DNA of 36,179 nt from positions 1-36,179 of the forward strand of contig NZ_JANQTS010000088.1 of NCBI RefSeq assembly GCF_030731595.1, written 5' to 3'. The DNA comes from Yoonia sp. (GTDB lineage Bacteria; Pseudomonadota; Alphaproteobacteria; Rhodobacterales; Rhodobacteraceae). Positions 1 to 8,353 of this stretch are shown here, one piece after another (the first letter of the stretch is position 1; each line of letters opens with the position of its first letter). The position numbers and the translations under genes were made by a program. The notes under the pieces are model-generated. The model saw only the letters and a program-made list of their open reading frames with translations. It had not been told where the DNA came from and ran no database searches.

Positions 1-1119
1 TTCCACACGGTCTATCTGCACCAGTTGGTCCGCGACGCCAAAGGCGAGAAGATGTCCAAGACCAAGGGCAACGTCATCGACCCGCTGGATATGATCGACC
101 TTTACGGGGCCGACGCCCTGCGCTTTTCCAACGCGCAGATGGCGGCCCTTGGCGGTGTGCTGAAAATCTCCGAAGACCGGATCAAAGGCTATCGCAACTT
201 CGGCACGAAGCTGTGGAATGCCTTCAGCTTTGCCGAACATTACGACATCGCCTACCCCGGCGATGCGGTGCGGCCAGAGGCCAGCCAAACGCTGAACAAA
301 TGGATCATCGGTGAAACCGGCAAAGTCCGCGAGGCGGTGGACGCTGCGATGGAAGCCTACCGCTTCAACGATGCCGCAGACGCGCTTTATGCCTTCACTT
401 GGGGCAAGGTTTGCGACTGGTATCTGGAATTTTCCAAGCCGATCCTGCAGGGCGAGGATGCGGCGGCCAAGGCCGAGACGGAACAGACCCTGCGCTGGGT
501 GCTGGACCAATGCCTGATCCTGCTGCACCCGATCATGCCTTTCATCACCGAAGAACTGTGGCAACTGGCCGACAACCGCGCCAAGATGCTGGTGCACGCT
601 GATTGGCCGACCTACAGAGCCGCCGATCTGATCGACGCCGAGGCCGACCGCGAAATGAACTGGGTCATCGGGCTGATCGAAAACACCCGCTCTGCCCGCG
701 CGCAAAGCCATGTGCCCGCAGGGGCCAAAGTGCCACTATTGGTCATGGGGCTGGACGCCAAGGGGCAATCGGCTTGGGACAATAACGCCGTGCTGATCCA
801 GCGGCTTGCACGCATCGACAGCCTGACCCATGTCGACACTTTCCCCAAAGGCTGCGTCACGATCCCGATGGAAGGCGGCACCTTCGGTCTGCCCTTGGCC
901 GATCTGATCGACGTACCCGAAGAAATCGCACGTCTGGAAAAGACCCTGCAAAAGCTGGCCAAGGAACTCGGTGGCCTGCGCGGGCGTCTGAACAACCCAA
1001 ATTTCGTGGCCTCTGCTCCGGACGAGGTTGTGGCCGAGGCCAAGGAAAATCTGGCCCTGCGCGAAAACGAAGAGGCCCAGATCAAGGCCGCCATCGCGCG
1101 ACTGGCCGAGATCGGTTAA
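1..1119 (+). CDS. valS: Valyl-tRNA synthetase, C-terminal part (cut by window start)
   Basis: Charges tRNA-Val with valine in the cytoplasm. The reading frame is already open at base 1, so the N-terminal part (HIGH motif and editing domain) lies outside the window; 372 residues are visible. The class I signature appears near residue 18 as [10 protein letters not shown], with Thr in the last position of KMSKS. It is followed by the helical anticodon-binding domain ([12 protein letters not shown] around residue 180) and the C-terminal coiled-coil arm typical of ValS, rich in Glu, Lys and Leu (about residues 305-372). The next gene follows 31 bases downstream on the same strand. Identity is secure from the motif order and the ValS-specific C-terminal arm. 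Confidence 0.97.
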   Translation, partial: FHTVYLHQLVRDAKGEKMSKTKGNVIDPLDMIDLYGADALRFSNAQMAALGGVLKISEDRIKGYRNFGTKLWNAFSFAEHYDIAYPGDAVRPEASQTLNKWIIGETGKVREAVDAAMEAYRFNDAADALYAFTWGKVCDWYLEFSKPILQGEDAAAKAETEQTLRWVLDQCLILLHPIMPFITEELWQLADNRAKMLVHADWPTYRAADLIDAEADREMNWVIGLIENTRSARAQSHVPAGAKVPLLVMGLDAKGQSAWDNNAVLIQRLARIDSLTHVDTFPKGCVTIPMEGGTFGLPLADLIDVPEEIARLEKTLQKLAKELGGLRGRLNNPNFVASAPDEVVAEAKENLALRENEEAQIKAAIARLAEIG

Positions 1120-1150
1120 ACCCAAAGTCCAAAGGCATCAGGCAGGCACC

Positions 1151-2278
1151 ATGACAAAACCGCAACTGACTCCGCTGGCGCAATCCCTGCCCGCCTCGGT
1201 CCCTTTCGTCGGACCCGAAGCGCAGGAAAGACAGCGCGGCCTGCCCTTTGTGGCCCGTCTGGGGGCCAACGAAAGCGCCTTTGGTCCATCGCCCAAGGCC
1301 ATCGCCGCCATGCAACAGGCGGCAAGCGAGGCATGGATGTATGGCGACCCCGAAAGCCATGATCTGCGCGCGGCTTTGGCTACCCATCACGGAATCGACC
1401 CCAAGGCGATTATGGTCGGCGAAGGGATCGACGGCCTTCTGGGTTTGCTGGTGCGGCTTTATATCGGGCAAGGCGATGCGGTCGTGACCTCCGCAGGGGC
1501 CTATCCGACGTTCAACTATCATGTGGCGGGCTTTGGCGGCATCCTTCATGCGGTCCCCTTCAAAGGCGACCATGAAGACCCTGATGCATTGATCGCTGAG
1601 GCGACCGAGACTCAGGCCAAACTGATCTATATCGCCAACCCCGACAACCCGATGGGGAGTTGGCACACGGGCGATGTGATGCAGGATATGATTGACAGGT
1701 TGCCTGAGGGCTGTCTGTTGATCCTTGACGAGGCCTATCTTGACCTTGCCCCTGCAGGCACCGCCCCCGCACTCGATACCACGGCAGAAAACGTGATCCG
1801 GATGCGCACCTTTTCCAAGGCACATGGGCTGGCGGGTGCGCGTGTCGGTTACGCGATCGGTGCGCCCGAGGTCATCAACGGCTTCAACAAGGTCCGCAAC
1901 CACTTTGGCATGTCGCGGATCGGGCAGGCTGGCGCGCTTGCGGCGATCCAGGACGCGGCCTGGCTTGTCCATGTGCAAGATGCGGTGCGCGCAGCGCGGG
2001 ATCAGATCGCGGAGATTGCGGCGCGGAACGGGCTGACTGCCCTGCCCTCGGCCACCAACTTTGTGACGATTGATTGCGGGCAGGACGGCGCTTTTGCGCG
2101 TGCCGTGCTGGGCGCGCTTGTCGATCAGGGTATCTTTGTGCGGATGCCGTTTGTCGCGCCGCAAGACCGCTGTATTCGCGTCAGTTGCGGCACGCCTGAG
2201 CAGCTTGATGCCTTTGCAGCGGCATTGCCATTGGCCTTGGCCAAAGCACAAGACAGCAAACACGAAAAATTAGGGTGA
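1151..2278 (+). CDS. PLP-dependent aminotransferase, HisC-like (class I/II)
   Basis: A 375-residue fold-type I pyridoxal-phosphate aminotransferase resembling histidinol-phosphate aminotransferase. Visible landmarks are the N-terminal LGANESAFGPSP segment (residues 38-48), the IANPDNPMG loop (161-169), Asp193 and Tyr196 in LDEAYLDL, the Schiff-base lysine Lys223 in RTFSKAHGLAGAR, and a C-terminal RVSCGT segment for substrate carboxylate binding. The ATG at 1151 was chosen because homologous sequence starts there; the frame is open further upstream, but that part overlaps valS and looks like shadow sequence. The gene lies 31 bases after valS and may be cotranscribed. No other his gene is nearby, so the substrate could be histidinol phosphate or another amino acid; I leave the gene unnamed. 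Confidence 0.88.
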   Translation: MTKPQLTPLAQSLPASVPFVGPEAQERQRGLPFVARLGANESAFGPSPKAIAAMQQAASEAWMYGDPESHDLRAALATHHGIDPKAIMVGEGIDGLLGLLVRLYIGQGDAVVTSAGAYPTFNYHVAGFGGILHAVPFKGDHEDPDALIAEATETQAKLIYIANPDNPMGSWHTGDVMQDMIDRLPEGCLLILDEAYLDLAPAGTAPALDTTAENVIRMRTFSKAHGLAGARVGYAIGAPEVINGFNKVRNHFGMSRIGQAGALAAIQDAAWLVHVQDAVRAARDQIAEIAARNGLTALPSATNFVTIDCGQDGAFARAVLGALVDQGIFVRMPFVAPQDRCIRVSCGTPEQLDAFAAALPLALAKAQDSKHEKLG

Positions 2279-2326
2279 TTTTCGGATAAAGCGGTTTAGA
2301 ATTCTTGCAGCAGCAGGGACCAACCG

Positions 2327-2509
2327 ATGTCACGACACTCTATCCGACCTGCGCCAGACTATACAGACGCGTTTCTGGTCAGTTTTGGCGTCCTGATTTT
2401 CATGTTTTTGTGGATGATCACCGCAATGCTGGGCTTTGTCTGGGGAATCGCTGCCGGATACGGGATTAATTGGCTATTCCAACGGCTCAGCAGAAAAGGC
2501 ACAGGCTAG
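2327..2509 (+). CDS. Small membrane protein of unknown function
   Basis: A 60-residue protein with a short polar N-terminus (MSRHSIRPAPDYTDAF), a long hydrophobic stretch at about residues 15-50 that could form one or two membrane helices, and a basic C-terminus (QRLSRKGTG). This charge pattern fits an inner-membrane protein with a cytoplasmic C-terminus. A weak purine-rich AGCAGGGA precedes the ATG. It lies 48 bases after the aminotransferase gene and is followed by a GC-rich hairpin. I do not recognise the family. The membrane-like composition and clean start-stop within a gene-sized gap support it being real. Confidence 0.6.
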   Translation: MSRHSIRPAPDYTDAFLVSFGVLIFMFLWMITAMLGFVWGIAAGYGINWLFQRLSRKGTG

Positions 2510-2518
2510 GAATTCTCT

Positions 2519-2536
2519 GCGCGGGCATCACCGCGC
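2519..2536 (+). repeat. Short GC-rich inverted repeat (possible weak terminator)
   Basis: GCGCGG and CCGCGC form a 6-bp perfect stem around a 6-base loop just after the stop of the 60-residue membrane protein. No T-tract follows, so it is not a standard intrinsic terminator. It may be a transcript-end stabiliser or chance in GC-rich DNA. Confidence 0.3.
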
Positions 2537-2609
2537 GTGACAGAAACGTGATTTGCGTTCCAGTAGGGAGAATAAGCGATTCTTTGGGCCACATTTCTGG
2601 AGAAAACCA

Positions 2610-2990
2610 ATGCAAAGAATCGTCCCCGCCCTTGTGACAGCCCTGCTTTTTTCGACTGCCGTGTCAGCGCAACAGACCACCGTCGATCATTCCGCCCATG
2701 GTGGCAGCGCGATGACCGAAACATCCGCATCAACTGCCGCCTTCGAGCAGATCAACGCCCAGATGCATATGGATATGGCCATCGCGTTCACCGGAGATGC
2801 TGATACTGACTTTGTGCGCGGCATGATCCCGCACCATGAAGCAGCGGTTGCGATGGCACTTGTCGTGCTCGAGCACGGCTCTGACCCCGAGGTCCGCAAA
2901 CTGGCCAACGAGATCATCGCAGCACAGGAGGCCGAAATTGCCTGGATGAATGCCTGGCTTTCCGCGAACGGGGTTCCTGCGACGAATTAG
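2610..2990 (+). CDS. Exported DUF305-family protein
   Basis: A 126-residue protein with a Sec-type signal peptide ([20 protein letters not shown], cleavage expected before QQTT), so it is probably periplasmic. A His/Met-bearing linker ([11 protein letters not shown]) leads into the DUF305 core, which has the hallmark [13 protein letters not shown] segment (about residues 71-83) and a second helix ([17 protein letters not shown]). DUF305 proteins adopt a ferritin-like helical fold and are often found near copper-handling genes; the His and Met residues here would suit metal binding, but that is inference. The start at 2610 follows a GGAG ribosome-binding site and coincides with the signal peptide. 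Its stop codon interlocks with that of the convergent aminotransferase at 2987-2990. Confidence 0.9.
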   Translation: MQRIVPALVTALLFSTAVSAQQTTVDHSAHGGSAMTETSASTAAFEQINAQMHMDMAIAFTGDADTDFVRGMIPHHEAAVAMALVVLEHGSDPEVRKLANEIIAAQEAEIAWMNAWLSANGVPATN

Positions 2991-4162
2991 GCCGTAGCCA
3001 CCAGTTGAGATGCAGCTTCCAACGCGCCCTTGCCGTGCGGGATATGCAAGGCCTTCAGCGCGGCGTCGATGGTTCCCAGAGCGCCCATGATCATATGGGC
3101 GTTCACATGACCCATATGGCCGATCCGGAAGTATCCATCCGCCGGAGAACGGCCCAGCCCGATACCCAGTGTCAGTCCGCATTTATGTTCGCACCAGTGC
3201 CGCAAAGCGTCACCATTTGGCGATCCGATGACCACTGATGTCACCGCGTGCGACCGATGGGCAGGGTCCGCGATATTCAGGTGCATCGGCCCCTCGCTGG
3301 ACCAGCGATCAAAAGCAGCCCAGATAATCTGCGCCAGCTTTTCATGGCGGGCAAAGACGTTATCAAGCCCTTCCGCCTTGATCATGTCCAATGCGGTCCG
3401 CAGCCCGAAGATATGATGGGTGGGTGCCGTGCCGTCGAAATACTGGAAATACATCTCTGGATCGACGCGTGGCCGCCAATCCCAATAGGTGGTCACACAG
3501 TTACCGCGTGCCGCGCGTGCCTTTTCATTGAACCACACAAAGCTCATGCCAGCAGGGGTCATCAGCCCTTTTTGGCAACCCGAGACCATCACATCGACAC
3601 CCCATGCATCCATCTCGAACCGGTCACAGCCTAGCGAGGCGATGCAATCGGCCATCAGAAGGGCCGGGTGACCAGCACGATCCATCACCGCGCGCAGACC
3701 CGCGATATCATTCTTGACGCTTGTCGATGTATCCACATGCACCGCAAGCACGGCTTTGATCCGGCCATCTTTGTCAGCCGCAAGCACCTCTTCAACGCGC
3801 GCAAGGTCGATCGGCGACTGCGCCCCATGGTCAATGGTTTCGACCTTGGCACCCATGCCAGCGGCCATCTCGCCCCAGCCGATGCAGAAACGGCCCGTGG
3901 CCAGCACCAGCACCGTGTCACCCCGGCTCAGCACATTGGCAAGTGCGGCTTCCCAAGCTGCATGTCCGTTCCCGATATAGATCGCGACATTGCTGTCTGT
4001 CATGGCAACGGCTTTCAAATCCGGCACCAAACTGGCCGTGATCTCATGCAACTCGCCCTCGTAGATATTTGGCGAGGCGCGGTGCATGGCCCGCAAGACA
4101 GCATCGGGCATGACGGATGGGCCGGGAATCGCCAGATAGGGGCGGCCGTGGGACAATGACAT
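2987..4162 (-). CDS. Class V aminotransferase (alanine/serine-glyoxylate type)
   Basis: A 391-residue PLP enzyme of the alanine-glyoxylate / serine-glyoxylate aminotransferase group, which moves an amino group from alanine or serine to glyoxylate. The N-terminal [14 protein letters not shown] is the family hallmark. Other landmarks are [13 protein letters not shown] (62-74), the cofactor aspartate Asp172, and the Schiff-base lysine Lys198 in [16 protein letters not shown]. The frame is open to 4255, but I place the start at 4162 (MSLSHGRP): homology begins there, and a plausible promoter at 4194-4221 would leave a 25-base leader. No strong ribosome-binding site is visible. The gene is divergent from ygfZ, with 218 bases between them. 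Whether alanine or serine is the donor cannot be read from sequence. Confidence 0.9.
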   Translation of the reverse strand: MSLSHGRPYLAIPGPSVMPDAVLRAMHRASPNIYEGELHEITASLVPDLKAVAMTDSNVAIYIGNGHAAWEAALANVLSRGDTVLVLATGRFCIGWGEMAAGMGAKVETIDHGAQSPIDLARVEEVLAADKDGRIKAVLAVHVDTSTSVKNDIAGLRAVMDRAGHPALLMADCIASLGCDRFEMDAWGVDVMVSGCQKGLMTPAGMSFVWFNEKARAARGNCVTTYWDWRPRVDPEMYFQYFDGTAPTHHIFGLRTALDMIKAEGLDNVFARHEKLAQIIWAAFDRWSSEGPMHLNIADPAHRSHAVTSVVIGSPNGDALRHWCEHKCGLTLGIGLGRSPADGYFRIGHMGHVNAHMIMGALGTIDAALKALHIPHGKGALEAASQLVATA

Positions 4163-4193
4163 TGGGGAGGCTTTCTTCGGTAGTTTCATTCGG

Positions 4194-4221
4194 ACATTAA
4201 CGTGGCACTTTGCAAGGTCAA
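4194..4221 (-). promoter_or_regulatory. Candidate sigma-70 promoter for the class V aminotransferase
   Basis: On the minus strand a -35 box TTGACC (4216-4221) is followed after 16 bases by TAATGT (4194-4199). Transcription would start near 4187, about 25 bases before the ATG at 4162. The -35 box matches the alphaproteobacterial consensus well; the -10 box is weak. Confidence 0.4.
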
Positions 4222-4380
4222 GCTTGCCCAACTTGCGCGACCACACCATTTGCAATTAGACCAAGCCAAGCATAGATCCAGAAGGGCCGCTGATGCGTGC
4301 GTCCAGCCCGAAATTGGCGGGGCGCAGGACTTTGGCGATTGTGCACCGCGTGTAATTCTCGCAACCGGAAGGCAAAGACA

Positions 4381-5115
4381 ATGGATGAACGGACAGTTCT
4401 TTCTCTGGGCGGCGCGGACCGCGTTTCTTTTCTGCAAGGTTTGGTGACCAATGATGTGACCAAAGCGGCAGAGGGGATCATCTACACGGCCCTGCTGACG
4501 CCGCAGGGCAAGTTCATCGCAGATTTCTTTGTCATTGGTCAAAAGGACCGTTTGCTGATTGATGTGGCGACGTCGCATGCCCAAATTCTCGGTCAGCGCC
4601 TTATGATGTATCGGCTGCGTGCGGCGGTGACGATCGCGCAGACCGACATCGTGGTCTCGTGCGGAACCGGCCCCGCGCCGCAAGACGCACTGGCCGATCC
4701 GCGCCATGCTGCGCTTGGATGGCGCAGCTATGGTGAAACAGATGTCAGCGACGGCACGGATTGGGATGTGATCCGCGTCGCACATAAAATCCCCAAGACA
4801 GGCATCGAGCTTACCGAAGACACCTATATTCTTGAGGCGGGCTTTGAGGCGCTCAACGGCGTCGACTTCAAGAAGGGTTGCTTTGTCGGACAGGAAATCG
4901 TGGCACGGATGAAGCACAAGACCGTTCTCAAGAAAGGTCTGGCTCAAGTCGCCATTTCAGGCACCGCTGCACCGGGTGCAGAGATTACGGCAAACGGAAA
5001 ACCGGTTGGGGTTCTGCATACGATTTCAGGACCTCATGCCCTCGCCTTCTTGCGGTTTGACCGCGCAGAAGGCGAAATGCAAGCTGGCGAGGCGACGCTG
5101 ACCCGCGTGACCTAG
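4381..5115 (+). CDS. ygfZ: Folate-binding protein YgfZ (iron-sulfur cluster protein assembly/repair)
   Basis: A 244-residue homologue of YgfZ/IBA57, a GcvT-like folate-binding protein that supports iron-sulfur cluster assembly or repair of selected enzymes. The diagnostic motif KKGCFVGQE lies at residues 164-172 with the conserved cysteine Cys167. The N-terminal GADRVSFLQGLVTNDV segment is typical. The ATG at 4381 was chosen because family homology begins at MDERTVLSLGG; the frame is open further upstream without similarity. The gene ends two bases before the convergent efp. It is shorter than E. coli YgfZ, as is usual for alphaproteobacterial members. Confidence 0.93.
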   Translation: MDERTVLSLGGADRVSFLQGLVTNDVTKAAEGIIYTALLTPQGKFIADFFVIGQKDRLLIDVATSHAQILGQRLMMYRLRAAVTIAQTDIVVSCGTGPAPQDALADPRHAALGWRSYGETDVSDGTDWDVIRVAHKIPKTGIELTEDTYILEAGFEALNGVDFKKGCFVGQEIVARMKHKTVLKKGLAQVAISGTAAPGAEITANGKPVGVLHTISGPHALAFLRFDRAEGEMQAGEATLTRVT

Positions 5116-5117
5116 GA

Positions 5118-5681
5118 TCAGGCGCGCTCTGCGTACTCGAACGTTTCAGTGTTCACGACGATGTCTTCGTCCTGGCCCACAAAAGGTGGAATCATGACAC
5201 GCACACCGTTGTCGAGGATCGCAGGCTTGAAGCTGTTGGCGGCAGTTTGACCCTTCACCACAGGCTCTGTCTCGACAATCCTGCAGACAACTTTTTGGGG
5301 CAAACTGACGTTCAACGCCTCTTCGCCGTAGTATTCGATCTTGACGGTCATCCCGTCCTGCAGGAACGGACGACGATCCCCCAGAATATCGGCCGGCAAT
5401 GCAATCTGCTCATAGGTCTCGGTGTCCATGAATGTCAGCATATTGTCGGTCTCGTACAGGAATTGCTGGTCTTTCTGGTCCAGCCGCACGCGTTCCACCT
5501 TATCAGCGGACCGGAAGCGTTCATTCAATTTGCGACCGTCACGCAGGTTCTTGAGTTCAACCTGCGCAAAGGCTCCACCCTTGCCGGGCTTCACATGGTC
5601 CACCTTTACTGCACCCCAAAGACCACCTTCGTGATCCAGGACATTGCCGGGGCGGATTTCGTTACCGTTGATTTTTGCCAT
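5118..5681 (-). CDS. efp: Translation elongation factor P
   Basis: A 187-residue elongation factor P, which binds ribosomes stalled at polyproline stretches and stimulates peptide-bond formation. The three OB/KOW-like domains are all present. The N-terminal domain carries the loop [10 protein letters not shown] with Lys34 at its tip, the residue that is beta-lysylated by EpmA in E. coli. Its presence suggests a Lys-modified class of EF-P, although the modifying enzymes are not in this window. The C-terminal domain ends in [12 protein letters not shown]. The ATG at 5681 starts with the expected [12 protein letters not shown]. It is convergent with ygfZ (two bases apart) and divergent from the small gene at 5894. 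Confidence 0.98.
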   Translation of the reverse strand: MAKINGNEIRPGNVLDHEGGLWGAVKVDHVKPGKGGAFAQVELKNLRDGRKLNERFRSADKVERVRLDQKDQQFLYETDNMLTFMDTETYEQIALPADILGDRRPFLQDGMTVKIEYYGEEALNVSLPQKVVCRIVETEPVVKGQTAANSFKPAILDNGVRVMIPPFVGQDEDIVVNTETFEYAERA

Positions 5682-5712
5682 GGGTCACTTCGTTTCAGAT
5701 GGGTTGCAATGG

Positions 5713-5740
5713 TTGATATATTGTCTGCGCAGCCTATATC
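5713..5740 (+). promoter_or_regulatory. Candidate promoter with flanking inverted repeat, upstream of the gene at 5894
   Basis: TTGATA (5713-5718) and TATATC (5735-5740) lie 16 bases apart on the plus strand. The perfect 7-bp inverted repeat TGTCTGC (5722-5728) / GCAGACA (5744-5750) straddles the -10 box. This could be an operator, or a hairpin in a transcript from either strand. The implied leader is about 150 bases. Confidence 0.33.
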
Positions 5741-5893
5741 TGGGCAGACAGAGCGTGACAAGATGATCTGGATTTCGGGCGTGAGCCATGCAGTATTCGC
5801 ATAGCTGCCATTCCAAAAGAGAACCCCCGAATCGGATCAGAAAATGCATAAAGGCCCGCACGCGGGAACTACAAGAGCAAAAAAAAGGGAAAT

Positions 5894-6220
5894 ATGATGA
5901 GAGATTTCGTCGACGGTACAGCCTTCAACAACGAACAAGGCAACCGGGCCCGCAAACTGTTTGCAGCTGTCGTTTTGGCAGCCTTGGATGATGCGATTGC
6001 GGACGACAAGAAATATGGCAACGGACCAGAGCAAATCGCACGTTGGGCGCGTTCGCGCGACGGCCGCGAAGTGCTGTCTTGCGCAGGGATTGACCCGAAC
6101 GAGCGCGTCGTGAACGGCTTGATGGAGTTCGTCGGCAAGGGTGTACGCACATCTGTTGCGCTGTCACGCGAAGAAAGCGAACGTCGCAATGCTGCCGAAC
6201 TGGAAGCACGCGCCGCTTAA
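5894..6220 (+). CDS. Conserved Rhodobacterales protein of unknown function (possibly DUF6280)
   Basis: A 108-residue soluble protein with no signal peptide or membrane segment. It is predicted to be mostly helical: a LFAAVVLAALDDAIADD helix (about residues 23-39), a polar EQIARWARSRDGREVL helix, and a charged C-terminal helix rich in Glu, Arg and Ala. I recall very similar proteins as a family conserved across Rhodobacteraceae (DUF6280, from memory and not checked). A purine-rich stretch (AAAAAAGGGAAAT) precedes the ATG at 5894; a second ATG directly follows it, so the start may be 5897. A strong terminator sits 26 bases past the stop, and the gene has its own candidate promoter, so it is probably monocistronic. 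Function unknown. Confidence 0.82.
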   Translation: MMRDFVDGTAFNNEQGNRARKLFAAVVLAALDDAIADDKKYGNGPEQIARWARSRDGREVLSCAGIDPNERVVNGLMEFVGKGVRTSVALSREESERRNAAELEARAA

Positions 6221-6246
6221 GCAAACACTGCGGTAAATTCAAATGA

Positions 6247-6270
6247 CGCGGTCCTCTGGGCCGCGTTTTT
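6247..6270 (+). terminator. Intrinsic terminator
   Basis: An 8-bp stem (CGCGGTCC / GGGCCGCG, one G-T pair) with a TCT loop is followed by five T residues. It lies 26 bases after the small conserved gene and just outside the stop of the convergent membrane-protein gene. On the minus strand it has no T-run, so it should act mainly on the plus-strand transcript. Confidence 0.8.
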
Positions 6271-6273
6271 GAT

Positions 6274-6852
6274 TCAGGGACCCGTGAACATCAGCGCAAA
6301 GATGATGAAGGGCGTAAATTCCAACAGCCCCAAAGCGACAATCAACCCGCGCATCCAGCGCCCTTTGTAGCGCCGCCACAGGACACCGCAGCACAGCACT
6401 GACGCCGTGACCTCGATTGATCCGGCAAGATTGCCGTAGTGATCGGGATCCCAATAACTGACCGGGCTTTGAAAGACCCAGTTGCTCAGCGGCCAGAAAT
6501 GCGCACGCCCATCGTCGTTATGCAGCAAAAAGTCGAAACCAAGGTGCAACAGCGCTGCACCGCAAAGCGCCAGCGTGACAGGTGAACGAAACATCGCCCC
6601 CAAGGCAAGCCCGATTCCCCAAAGGATGATCGAGTTGTCGATCCGAAAGATGCTTTGCCATGCGTCCGAGAAATAGAGCTGGCCAAACACAATGCTCGGC
6701 GCCGTCCCCAAGACCTGCAAATGCCAGCCAGCAAGCAGATAAAGTGACAGATCAGGGATCAGCGCACCCGCAAAGGCCGCAGCCGTCACTGCGGGCCTTT
6801 GGGCTTTGCCAAAGGCTGTCAGCCCAAAAATCAGATGTGCCGGCGTGTTCAT
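6274..6852 (-). CDS. Integral membrane protein, possibly related to the YdjM/DUF457 metal-dependent hydrolase group
   Basis: A 192-residue membrane protein with about four or five hydrophobic segments. Polar residues recur in a pattern seen in YdjM-like membrane hydrolases: His6 in [10 protein letters not shown], an [11 protein letters not shown] segment with a Pro-Asp pair, and a [19 protein letters not shown] segment with three His and several Asp, a plausible metal site. Assignment to that group is inference. The start at 6852 was chosen where the conserved-looking sequence begins; purine-rich GGGGAAAGAGG lies directly upstream. The frame is open far upstream, but that region overlaps cobQ. 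It is divergent from cobQ with 52 bases between. Similar neighbours of cobQ are sometimes labelled cobalamin-related by position only; nothing in the sequence shows that role. Confidence 0.72.
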   Translation of the reverse strand: MNTPAHLIFGLTAFGKAQRPAVTAAAFAGALIPDLSLYLLAGWHLQVLGTAPSIVFGQLYFSDAWQSIFRIDNSIILWGIGLALGAMFRSPVTLALCGAALLHLGFDFLLHNDDGRAHFWPLSNWVFQSPVSYWDPDHYGNLAGSIEVTASVLCCGVLWRRYKGRWMRGLIVALGLLEFTPFIIFALMFTGP

Positions 6853-6904
6853 CCTCTTTCCCCGCGCCTCATGCGCCCCTATGAAGCTAGATGAGGGAGC
6901 GGCG

Positions 6905-8350
6905 ATGACCAGAGCAATCATGATACAAGGTGCGGGCTCGAACGTGGGCAAGTCGATGCTGGTGGCGGGTATCGCGCGTGCTTGTGTGCGGCGCGGCATG
7001 TCGGTGGCCCCCTTTAAGCCGCAGAATATGTCGAATAACGCGGCCGTCACTGCCGATGGCGGGGAAATTGGCCGCGCGCAAGCCTTGCAGGCCATGGCGT
7101 GTGAGCTGGAACCGCTGGTCGATATGAACCCCGTCCTGCTGAAACCCGAATCCGAGATCGGCGCGCAGGTCATCGTTCAAGGCAAACGCTTTGCCACGAT
7201 GCGAGCGCGGGACTATGGCAAACAGAAGGCCAAGCTCTTGCCGCCGGTTCTGGAAAGCTTTCGGCGCATTGGCAAAGGTCGCGATCTGGTGATCGTCGAA
7301 GGGGCGGGAAGCCCTGCTGAAGTCAACCTGCGGGAAGGCGATATTGCGAATATGGGTTTTGCAACGGCCGCCGGGGTGCCTGTTGTGCTGATCGGTGATA
7401 TCGACCGTGGCGGGGTGATCGCGCAACTTGTGGGAACCCACGCCGTTCTGCCGCCCGCAGACAAAGCGCTGATCAAGGGCTTTGCCATCAACAAGTTCCG
7501 CGGAGATGTCACACTTTTTGCCGAAGGCATGGACATTATCGCAGACCGCACCGGTTGGGCGCCTTTGGGCATCGTTCCGTGGTTTTCGGATGCCTGGAAG
7601 CTTCCCGCAGAAGACGTGATGGATATTGCCAGCCGCAAGGGCGGGGCCATCAAGATTGCCGTACCCCGGCTGAACCGTATCGCAAACTTCGATGACCTCG
7701 ATCCCCTGACGGCCACACCGGACATCAGTGTCGAAATCATCGAAGCAGGCCGCCCCCTGCCCGGTGATGCAGACCTGATCATCATACCCGGCTCCAAGTC
7801 GACGATCGCTGATCTTGCCCATTTTCGTGCACAAGGCTGGGACATTGATTTGCACGCGCATGTGCGACGTGGCGGGCATGTCTTGGGCGTGTGTGGCGGC
7901 TATCAGATGCTTGGCAAAGAGATCATCGACGACGACGGGATCGAAGGGCCGCCTTCTCGCGTAACGGGTCTTGGACTCTTGGATGTCCGCACTGTGATGG
8001 CGCCACAAAAGCGGCTTGCCCTTTCACAGGCAACCTATCTGCCCACAGGTGATCGCGTGAGCGGCTACGAAATCCACATCGGCACGACCACCGGTCCGGA
8101 CTGCGCGCGTGCATGGCTGTCGATTGATGGACGCGGAGAAGGTGCGGCTTCGGCAAATGGGCGTGTGAAAGGGTGTTACCTGCACGGTCTTTTCGCCGCC
8201 GACGCCTTTAGATCTGCCTTTATGGCGGACCTGGGCAAGCCGGTGGTAGATCATGATTATGCCGCAAGTGTCGAAGAAACGCTTGATGCGCTCGCGATCC
8301 ACCTCGAAACACATTTGGATATCGACCAGCTTCTGGGCCTGACAGAATAA
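6905..8350 (+). CDS. cobQ: Cobyric acid synthase (adenosylcobyrate a,c-diamide amidotransferase)
   Basis: A 481-residue enzyme that uses glutamine and ATP to amidate adenosylcobyrinic acid a,c-diamide at four side chains during coenzyme B12 synthesis. The N-terminal dethiobiotin synthetase-like domain has the P-loop [10 protein letters not shown] (Gly9-Ser17) and the CobQ signature KPQNMSNNA. The C-terminal class I glutaminase-like domain has nucleophile Cys330 in [10 protein letters not shown] and His427 in GCYLHGLF. The ATG at 6905 follows GAGGGAG at good spacing; an earlier in-frame ATG at 6881 lacks one. No cobalamin riboswitch fits in the 52-base upstream gap and no other cob gene is in the window. 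Its stop lies three bases before the convergent PopZ-like gene. Confidence 0.97.
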   Translation: MTRAIMIQGAGSNVGKSMLVAGIARACVRRGMSVAPFKPQNMSNNAAVTADGGEIGRAQALQAMACELEPLVDMNPVLLKPESEIGAQVIVQGKRFATMRARDYGKQKAKLLPPVLESFRRIGKGRDLVIVEGAGSPAEVNLREGDIANMGFATAAGVPVVLIGDIDRGGVIAQLVGTHAVLPPADKALIKGFAINKFRGDVTLFAEGMDIIADRTGWAPLGIVPWFSDAWKLPAEDVMDIASRKGGAIKIAVPRLNRIANFDDLDPLTATPDISVEIIEAGRPLPGDADLIIIPGSKSTIADLAHFRAQGWDIDLHAHVRRGGHVLGVCGGYQMLGKEIIDDDGIEGPPSRVTGLGLLDVRTVMAPQKRLALSQATYLPTGDRVSGYEIHIGTTTGPDCARAWLSIDGRGEGAASANGRVKGCYLHGLFAADAFRSAFMADLGKPVVDHDYAASVEETLDALAIHLETHLDIDQLLGLTE

Positions 8351-8353
8351 AGC

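Noticed and set aside
1082..2263. Long open frame antisense to the HisC-like aminotransferase gene.
   Set aside because: Its predicted product is rich in Arg, His and Gln with no recognisable domain; it is the codon-bias shadow common in GC-rich genomes.
6853..6904. Possible cobalamin riboswitch before cobQ.
   Set aside because: The gap is only 52 bases and shows no B12-box-like sequence.
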